Shown piece by piece: positions 57,177 through 64,000 of a stretch of 64,000 nt of DNA. Position 1 is the stretch's first letter. Every line of letters begins with the position of its first letter. The notes beneath the pieces were generated by a model. That model was not told the DNA's origin and did not search any database. It saw only the letters and a list, made by a program, of their open reading frames with translations. Position numbers and translations under genes: made by a program. The DNA comes from Hydractinia symbiolongicarpus (Eukaryota; Cnidaria; Hydrozoa; Anthoathecata; Hydractiniidae), in NCBI RefSeq assembly GCF_029227915.1, contig NC_079877.1, positions 29,785,851 through 29,849,850 on the forward strand. Direction: 5' to 3'.

Positions 57177-57662
57177 TCTTATATCGCATGTTCGGAAATG
57201 TCCTCGGACAAAGGATATTGATTGCGCTTAAAAACTGAAAAAGTATAATTAACAAGTCTTCGTCGCATTGGGGAAAAATGGCACTTGTACCACTTCATTT
57301 TGCGGAACATTTCGTTTAATTTTCGAAACAGAGCTCTAAAGCGGTTAAACGACAGGAGATTTGGATTAACAACTTGTTAAGAGCGATAGTCCGAATGAAA
57401 CGGTCTTACAGTCATGTTCAACATTTTTCTTGATAATTGCAAAAGTTTTTAACATTTAACCCACAAGAGTATAATTTTTGGCGCTTCATTATTGTACCCA
57501 CGCAATGTGAACTTGTCAAAGTTTACTTGTCAAGGGACAGACTTAGGACTTCGGATCTTAGGTTAATTGGTTAGAGCAAAAACCTTCCTGCTAATGTCAG
57601 AATAAGCCATTTTTGGTTTACTTGAACTTTTTTGGGACGGGAATTTTATATCTTAAAAAGAA

Positions 57663-57744
57663 GGCAGGATGGCCGAGTGGTCTATGGCGCTGGTTTTAGG
57701 CACCAGTCACTTCGGTGGCGCAAGTTTGAATCTCGCTCCTGTCA
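57663..57744 (+). tRNA. tRNA-Leu-UAG: tRNA-Leu (UAG), crossover hybrid, damaged
   Basis: UAG upstream flank and AAG downstream flank (TCTTATATCGC). D loop GAGTGGTCTATGG, A51:C63 and C56 to T. Confidence 0.65.
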
Positions 57745-58265
57745 TCTTATATCGCATGTCCAGAAATGTCCTCGGACAGAGGATATTGATTGCGCTTAAA
57801 AACTTCGTCCCCAGAAAGACGCAAATTTTAAAAAAGTATAATTAACAAGTCTTCGTCGCATTGGGGAAAAATGGCACTTGTACCACTTGATTTTGCGGAA
57901 CATTTCCTTTATTTTTCGAAACAGAGATCTAAAGCGTTTAAACGACAGGAGATTTGGATTTACAGCTTGTTAAGAGCGATAGTCCGAATGAAACGGTCTT
58001 ACAGTCATGTTCAACATTTTTCTTGGTAATTGCATAATTTTTAACATTTAACCCACAAGAGTATAATTTTCGGCGTTTCATTATTGTACCCACGCAATGT
58101 GAACTTGTCAAAGTTTACTTGTCAACGGACAGACTTAGGACTGCGGATCTTAGGTTAATTGGTTAGAGCAAAAACCTTCCTGCTAATGTCAGAATAAGCC
58201 ATTTTTGGTTTACTTGAACTTTTTTTGTTTTTCTTTAGGACGGGGATTTTAAATCTTAAAAAGAA
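57663..58265 (+). repeat. 603-bp half-unit
   Basis: A half-unit of the 593-bp type, longer because its spacer carries the T-rich insert. Confidence 0.85.
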
Positions 58266-58347
58266 GGCAGGATGGCCGAGCGGTCTAAGGCGCTGGTTTT
58301 AGGCACCAGTCACTTCGGTGGCGCGAGTTCGAATCTCGCTCCTGTCA
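58266..58347 (+). tRNA. tRNA-Leu-UAG: tRNA-Leu (UAG), consensus
   Basis: Identical to the reference copy; preceded by the T-rich insert at about 58227. Confidence 0.96.
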
Positions 58348-58732
58348 ACTAATAATACATGTCTGAAAAGTACGTCGGACAAACGTTTTTATTTCCGCTT
58401 AACTATTTTGCCTAGAAAAATGCGCGAACGTTCAAAAAGGATGTTTCACAAGTTTTGCTTGCATGTAGGACGGGATCGCTAAAACTGCTTGACTTTGCAG
58501 GTAATTCCGCCCACAATCAGGCAAAACTCTCTAAATTGATGAAAAGTCACGGGACGAATACACTTGCAATGGAATGTGCAAAGCTGGTTGGGTATCAACG
58601 TATTATGTTGCGTCACTTACTTATTTGAATTTTTCATACATTTCGGTCATTTTTACATGTCATCTAGTGCTTAAATACGCGTAAATACTATTTTTTCCGC
58701 AAGCTCGTCCATATTATGTATTTGCAAAACCG

Positions 58733-58814
58733 GGCAGGATAGCCGAGCGGTCTAAGGCGCTGGTTTAAGGCACCAGTCACTTCGGTGGCGCGAGTTCGAA
58801 TCTCGCTCCTGTCA
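58733..58814 (+). tRNA. tRNA-Leu-AAG: tRNA-Leu (AAG), A9
   Basis: Same as 56024-56105. Confidence 0.93.
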
Positions 58815-59323
58815 TCTTATATTGCATGTCCGGAAATGTCCTCGGACAGAGGATATTGATTGCGCTTAAAAACTTCGTCCTCAGAAAGACGCAAATTTTA
58901 AAAAAGTATAATTAACAAGTCTTCGTCGCATTGGGGAAAAATGGCACTTGTACCACTTGATTTTGCGGAACATTTCCTTTATTCTTCGAAACAGAGATCT
59001 AAAGCGTTTAAACGACAGGAGATTTGGATTTACAGCTTGTTAAGAGCGATAGTCCGAATGAAACGGTCTTACAGTCATGTTCAACATTTTTCTTGATAAT
59101 TGCATAATTTTATCATTTAACCCACAAGAGTATAATTTTCGGCGTTTCATTATTGTACCCACGCAATGTGAACTTGTCAAAGTTTACTTGTCAACGGACA
59201 GACTTAGGACTTCGGATCTTAGGTTAATTGGTTAGAGCAAAAACCTTCCTGCTAATGTCAGAATAAGCCATTTTTGGTTTACTTGAACTTTTTTGGGACG
59301 GGGATTTTATATCTTAAAAAGAA

Positions 59324-59405
59324 GGCAGGATGGCGGAGAGGTCTAAGGCGCTGGTTTTAGGCACCAGTCACTTCGGTGGCGCGAGTTCGAATCTCGCTCC
59401 TGTCA
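59324..59405 (+). tRNA. tRNA-Leu-UAG: tRNA-Leu (UAG), G12 variant
   Basis: GCGGAGAGG: G12 opposite G23 and one changed D-loop base. Confidence 0.77.
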
Positions 59406-59790
59406 ACTAATAATACATGTCTGAAAAGTACGTCGGACAAACGTTTTTATTTCCGCTTAACTATTTTGCCTAGAAAAATGCGCGAACGTTCAAAAAGGAT
59501 GTTTCACAAGTTTTGCTTGCATGTAGGACGGGATCGCTAAAACTGCTTGACTTTGCAGGTAATTCCGCCCACAATCAGGCAAAACTATCTAAATTGATGA
59601 AAAGTCACGGGACGAATACACTTGCAATGGAATGTGCAAAGCTGGTTGGGTATCAACGTATTATTTTGCGTCACTTACTTATTTGAATTTTTCATACATT
59701 TCGGTAATTTTTACATGTCATCTAGTGCTTAAATACGCGTAAATACTATTTTTTCCGCACGCTCGTCCACATTATGTATTTGCAAAACCG

Positions 59791-59872
59791 GGCAGGATAG
59801 CCGAGCGGTCTAAGGCGCTGGTTTAAGGCACCAGTCATTTCGGTGGCGCGAGTTCGAATCTCGCTCCTGTCA
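59791..59872 (+). tRNA. tRNA-Leu-AAG: tRNA-Leu (AAG), A9
   Basis: A9 and variable arm CATTTCGG. Confidence 0.92.
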
Positions 59873-60371
59873 TCTTATATCGCATGTCCGTAAATGTCCT
59901 CGGACAGAGGATATTGATTGCGCTTAAAAACTTCGTCCTCAGAAAGACGCAAATTTTAAAAAAGTATAATTAACAAATCTTCGTCGCATTGGGGAAAAAT
60001 GGCACTTGTACCACTTGAATTTCGTTTATTCTTCGAAACGGAGGTCTAAAGTGTTTAAACGACAGGAGATTTGGATTTACAGCTTGTTAAGAGCGATAGT
60101 CCGAATGAAACGGTCTTACAGTCATGTTCAACATTTTTCTTGATAATTGCATAATTTTTAACATTTAACCCACAAGAGTATAATTTTCGGCGTTTCATTA
60201 TTGTACCCACGCAATGTGAACTTGTCAAAGTTTACTTGTCAACGGACAGACTTAGGACTTCGGATCTTAGGTTAATTGGTTAGAGCCAAAAACTCCCTGC
60301 TAATGTCAGAATAAGCCATTTTTGGTGTACTTGAACTTTTTTGGGACGGGGATTTTATATCTTAAAAAGTA

Positions 60372-60453
60372 GGCAGGATGGCCGAGCGGTCTAAGGCGCT
60401 GGTTTTAGGCACCAGTCACTTCGGTGGCGCGAATTCGAATCTCGCTCCTGTCA
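60372..60453 (+). tRNA. tRNA-Leu-UAG: tRNA-Leu (UAG), A53 variant
   Basis: The A53 change of the 28-39 kb block appears here alone, 21 kb from the nearest other copy. Confidence 0.82.
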
Positions 60454-60838
60454 ACTAATCATACATGTCTGTAAAGTACGTCGGACAAACGTTTTTATTT
60501 CCGCTTAACTATTTTGCCTAGAAAAATGCGCGAACGTTTAAAAAGGATGTATCACAAGTTTCGCTTGCATGCAGGACGGGATCGCTAAAATTGCTTGACT
60601 GTGCAGGTAATTCCGCCCACAATCAGGCAAAACTCTCTTAATTGATGAAGAGTCACGGGACGAATGAACTTGCAATGGAATGTGCAGAGCTGGTTGGGTA
60701 TCAACGTATTATTTTGCGTCACTTACTTATTTAAATTTTTCATTCATTTCGGTCATTTTTACATGTCATCTAGTGCTTAAATACGCGTAAATACTATTTT
60801 CTCTGCACGCTCGTCGACATTATGTATTTGAAACACCG

Positions 60839-60920
60839 GGCAGGATGGCCGAGCGGTCTAAGGCGCTGGTTTAAGGCACCAGTCACTTCGGTGGCGCGAG
60901 TTCGAATCTCGCTCCTGTCA
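60839..60920 (+). tRNA. tRNA-Leu-AAG: tRNA-Leu (AAG), consensus
   Basis: Identical to the reference AAG copy. Confidence 0.96.
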
Positions 60921-61431
60921 TCTTATATCGCATGACCGGAAATGTCCTCGGACAGAGAATATTGATTACGCTTAAAAACTTCGTCCCCAGAAAGACGCAA
61001 ATTTGAGAAAAAGTATAATTAATAAGTGTTTGTCGCATTGGGGAAAAATGTCACTTGTACCACTTGATTTTGCGGAAAATTTTGTTTATTTTACGAAATA
61101 GAGATCTAAAGCGTTTAAACGACAGGAGATTTGGATTTACAGCTTGTTAAGAGCGATAGTCCGAATGAAACGGTCTTACAGTCATGTTAAACATTTTTCT
61201 TGATAATTGCATAATATTTAACATTTAACCCACAAGAGTATAATTTTCGGCGTTTGATTATTGTACCTACGCAATGTGAACTTGTCAAAGTTTACTTGTC
61301 AAGGGACAGACTTAGGACGTCGGATCTTAAGTTAATTGGTCAGAGCAAAAACCTTCCTGCTAATGTCAGAATAAGCCATTTTTGGTTTACTTGAACTTTT
61401 TTGGGTTGGGGATTTTATATCTTAAAAATAA

Positions 61432-61513
61432 GGCAGGATGGGCCAGAGGTCTAAGGCGCTGGTATTAGGCACCAGTCACTTCGGTGGCGCGAGTTCGAAT
61501 CTCGCTCCTGTCA
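61432..61513 (+). tRNA. tRNA-Leu-UAG: tRNA-Leu (UAG), scrambled D arm
   Basis: ATGGGCCAGAGG replaces ATGGCCGAGCGG, giving G11:G24 and a weak A box. Loop ATTAGGC (A32) removes the internal four-T run. Confidence 0.7.
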
Positions 61514-61898
61514 ACTAATCATACAAGTCTGAAAAGTACGTCGGACAAACGTTTTTATTTTCGTTTAACCATTTTGCCTAGAAAAATGCGCGAACGTTTA
61601 AGAAGGATGTATCACAAGTTTCGCTTGCATGCGGGACGGGATCGCTAAAACTGCTTGACTGTGCAGGTAATTCCGCCCACAATCAGGCAAAACTCTCTTA
61701 ATTGATGAAGAGTCACGGGACGAATGAACTTGCAATGGAATGTGCAGAGCTGGTTGGGTATCAACGTATTATTTTGCGTCACTTACTTATTTAAATTTTT
61801 CATTCATTTCGGTCATTTTTACATGTCATCTAGTGCTTAAATACGCGTAAATACTATTTTCTCTGCACGCTCGTCGACATTATGTATTTGAAACACCG

Positions 61899-61980
61899 GG
61901 CAGGATGGCCGAGCGGTCTAAGGCGCTGGTTTAAGGCACCAGTCACTTCTGTGGCGCGAGTTCGAATTTCGCTCCTGTCA
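61899..61980 (+). tRNA. tRNA-Leu-AAG: tRNA-Leu (AAG), T61
   Basis: C61 to T (GTTCGAATT) and variable arm CACTTCTG. Confidence 0.8.
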
Positions 61981-62491
61981 TCTTATATCGCATGACCGGA
62001 AATGTCCTCGGACAGAGAATATTGATTACGCTTAAAAACTTCGTCCCCAGAAAGACGCAAATTTGAGAAAAAGTATAATTAATAAGTGTTTGTCGCATTG
62101 GGGAAAAATGTCACTTGTACCACTTGATTTTGCGGAAAATTTTGTTTATTTTACGAAATAGAGATCTAAAGCGTTTAAACGACAGGAGATTTGGATTTAC
62201 AGCTTGTTAAGAGCGATAGTCCGAATGAAACGGTCTTACAGTCATGTTAAACATTTTTCTTGATAATTGCATAATATTTAACATTTAACCCACAAGAGTA
62301 TAATTTTCGGCGTTTGATTATTGTACCTACGCAATGTGAACTTGTCAAAGTTTACTTGTCAAGGGACAGACTTAGGACGTCGGATCTTAAGTTAATTGGT
62401 CAGAGCAAAAACCTTCCTGCTAATGTCAGAATAAGCCATTTTTGGTTTACTTGAACTTTTTTGGGTTGGGGATTTTATATCTTAAAAATAA

Positions 62492-62573
62492 GGCAGGATG
62501 GGCCAGAGGTCTAAGGCGCTGGTATTAGGCACCAGTCACTTCGGTGGCGCGAGTTCGAATCTCGCTCCTGTCA
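62492..62573 (+). tRNA. tRNA-Leu-UAG: tRNA-Leu (UAG), scrambled D arm
   Basis: Same as 61432-61513. Confidence 0.7.
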
Positions 62574-62958
62574 ACTAATCATACAAGTCTGAAAAGTACG
62601 TCGGACAAACGTTTTTATTTTCGTTTAACCATTTTGCCTAGAAAAATGCGCGAACGTTTAAGAAGGATGTATCACAAGTTTCGCTTGCATGCGGGACGGG
62701 ATCGCTAAAACTGCTTGACTGTGCAGGTATTTCCGCCCACAATCAGGCAAAACTCTCTAAATTGATGAAAAGTCAGGGGACGAATACACTTGCAATGGAA
62801 TGTGCAGAGCTGGTTGGGCATTAACGTATTATTTTGCGTCACTTACTTATTTGAATTTTTCATATATTTCGTTCATTTTTACATGTCATCTAGTGCTTAA
62901 ATACGCGTAAATACTATTTTCTTTGCACTCTCGTCGACATTATGTATTTGAAAAACCG

Positions 62959-63040
62959 GGCAGGATGGCCGAGCGGTCTAAGGCGCTGGTTTAAGGCACC
63001 AGTCACTTCGGTGGCGCGAGTTCGAATCTCGCTCCTGTCA
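62959..63040 (+). tRNA. tRNA-Leu-AAG: tRNA-Leu (AAG), consensus
   Basis: Identical to the reference AAG copy. Confidence 0.96.
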
Positions 63041-63551
63041 TCTTATATCGCATGACCGGAAATGTCCTCGGACAGAGAATATTGCTTACGCTTAAAAACT
63101 TCGTCCCCAGAAAAACGCAAATTTTAGAAAAAGTATAATTGACAAGTCTTTGTCGCATTGGGGTAAAGTGTCACTTGTACCACTTGATTTTGCGAAAAAT
63201 TTCGTTTATTTTTCGAAACAGAGATCTAAAGCGTTTAAACGACAGGAGATTTGGATTTACAGCTTGTTAAGAGCGATAGTCCGAATGAAACGTTCTTACA
63301 GTCATGTTCAACATTTTTCTTGATAATTGCATAATTTTTAACATTTAACCCACAAGAGTATAATTTTCGGCGTTTCATTATTGTACCCACGCAATGTGAA
63401 TTTGTCAAAGTTTACTTGTCAAGGGACAGACTTAGCAATTCGAATCTTAGGTTAATTGGTTAGAACAAAAATCTTCCTGCTAATGTCAGCATAAGCCATT
63501 TTTGGTTTACTTGAACTTTTTTGATAGGGGGATTTTATTTCTTAAAAAATA

Positions 63552-63633
63552 GGCATGATGGCCGAGCGGTCTAAGGCGCTGGTTTTAGGCACCAGTCACT
63601 TCGGTGGCGCGAGTTCGAATCTCGCTCCCGTGA
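63552..63633 (+). pseudogene. tRNA-Leu (UAG) relic, acceptor stem broken
   Basis: GGCATGA faces TCCCGTG: pairs 1:72 (G:G), 4:69 (A:C) and 5:68 (T:C) fail. Internal boxes are intact, so it could be transcribed but not matured well. Confidence 0.7.
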
Positions 63634-64000
63634 ACTAATCATACATGTTTCAAAAGTATATCGAACAAACGTTTTTATTTCCGCTTAACTATTTTGCCTA
63701 GAAAAAAGCGCGAACGTTTAAAAAGGATGTTTCACAAGTTTCGCTTGCATGCAGGACGGAATCACTAAAACTGCTTGACTGTGCAGGTAATTCTTCCCAC
63801 AATCAGGCAAAACTATCTAAATTGATGAAAAGTCACGGGACGAATGCACTTGCATTGGAATGGGCAGAACTGGTTGGGTATCAACGTATTATTTAGCGTC
63901 ACTTAGTTATTTGAATTTTTCATACATTTTGGTCATTTTTACATGTCATCTAGTGCTTAAATACGCGTAAATACTATTTTCTCTGCACGCTTGTCGACAT
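63634..64000. other. Partial UAG-to-AAG spacer at right edge
   Basis: The 385-bp spacer is cut by the window end a little before the next AAG gene. It is somewhat more diverged than average (CATGTTTCAAAAG, TATATCGAAC). I see no gene in it. Confidence 0.85.

Larger units (their letters stand above)
60593..61652 (+). repeat. 1060-bp recent duplication, copy 1
   Basis: Near-identical to 61653-62712, sharing GATGAAGAGTCAC, TTTGATTATTG, GGACGTCGG and the odd UAG gene GGGCCAGAGG. Two substitutions separate the AAG genes. Confidence 0.85.
61653..62712 (+). repeat. 1060-bp recent duplication, copy 2
   Basis: Partner of 60593-61652; the match ends near 62728 where the next lineage begins. Confidence 0.83.
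1..64000 (+). repeat. Tandem array of ~1059-bp two-tRNA-Leu units
   Basis: The whole window is one head-to-tail repeat. Equivalent points recur every 1059 bp in the left part (UAG-gene starts 389, 1448, 2507, 3566, 4625 and so on) and every 1033-1072 bp further right because of small indels. Each full unit is UAG gene (82), spacer (385), AAG gene (81-83), spacer (511). All genes lie on the + strand. Units differ by scattered substitutions, and neighbouring units often share private variants, which points to local unequal exchange. Both ends of the array lie outside the window. Confidence 0.98.

Noticed and set aside
1-64000. CRISPR-like regular repeats
   Set aside because: Repeat and spacer are not distinguishable: the whole 1059-bp unit repeats, not short repeats with unique spacers.
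1-64000. SINE or other transposon family derived from tRNA
   Set aside because: No poly-A or tail repeats, no target-site duplications, strict head-to-tail order and single orientation fit a tandem array and not dispersed insertion.
1-64000. Entamoeba-type tRNA array
   Set aside because: Those tandem tRNA arrays have short tandem repeats between the genes; none is visible here, although the general layout is similar.
1-64000. Bacterial, phage or organelle tRNA cluster
   Set aside because: CCA is not encoded, AAG anticodon leucine tRNAs are typical of eukaryotes, and no bacterial genes or promoters are present.

Overview
The window is one continuous tandem array. A unit of about 1059 bp is repeated head to tail on the + strand from the first base to the last. 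Each full unit carries two class II leucine tRNA genes: one with anticodon UAG, then 385 bp of spacer, then one with anticodon AAG, then 511 bp of spacer. I count 120 tRNA-Leu genes or gene relics in 64 kb: 62 in the UAG position of the unit and 58 in the AAG position. By the anticodon actually present there are 61 UAG, 58 AAG and one UAC. I found no credible protein-coding gene, rRNA gene, CRISPR array or transposon.

The sequence suggests a nuclear eukaryotic genome. A34 leucine tRNAs (read as inosine) are typical of eukaryotes, CCA is not encoded, and the genes have upstream TATA-like boxes and downstream T-runs as Pol III genes do. The D arm and anticodon arm look like those of animal tRNA-Leu, so an invertebrate animal is my best guess, but species or phylum cannot be fixed from this sequence.

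Layout: 1-388 is a partial spacer. 389-12037 holds an older-looking lineage in which most AAG genes have lost one D-arm base (81 nt) and many acceptor stems carry mismatches; it includes a three-unit (3177 bp) higher-order repeat. 12038-27000 holds mostly 82-nt genes, including two apparently identical 1060-bp units and several damaged copies. 27074-43088 is a 9066-bp multi-unit block followed by a second copy of it that is two units shorter. 43.3-47.6 kb is the most rearranged part, with half-units of 593 and 467 bp and anticodon swaps. 47.6-64 kb is a more diverged run of units ending in a recent 1060-bp duplication.

Together UAG and AAG (inosine) read the CUN leucine codons, so the two genes form a functional pair. 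The array evolves by unequal crossing-over, gene conversion and decay. The most interesting points are reciprocal crossover products between the two tRNA genes, anticodon switches by one base at position 34, one leucine-bodied tRNA with a valine (UAC) anticodon, a four-T run inside nearly every UAG gene, the lack of a nearby T-run after AAG genes, and a conserved tRNA-like A-box element in every 511-bp spacer.
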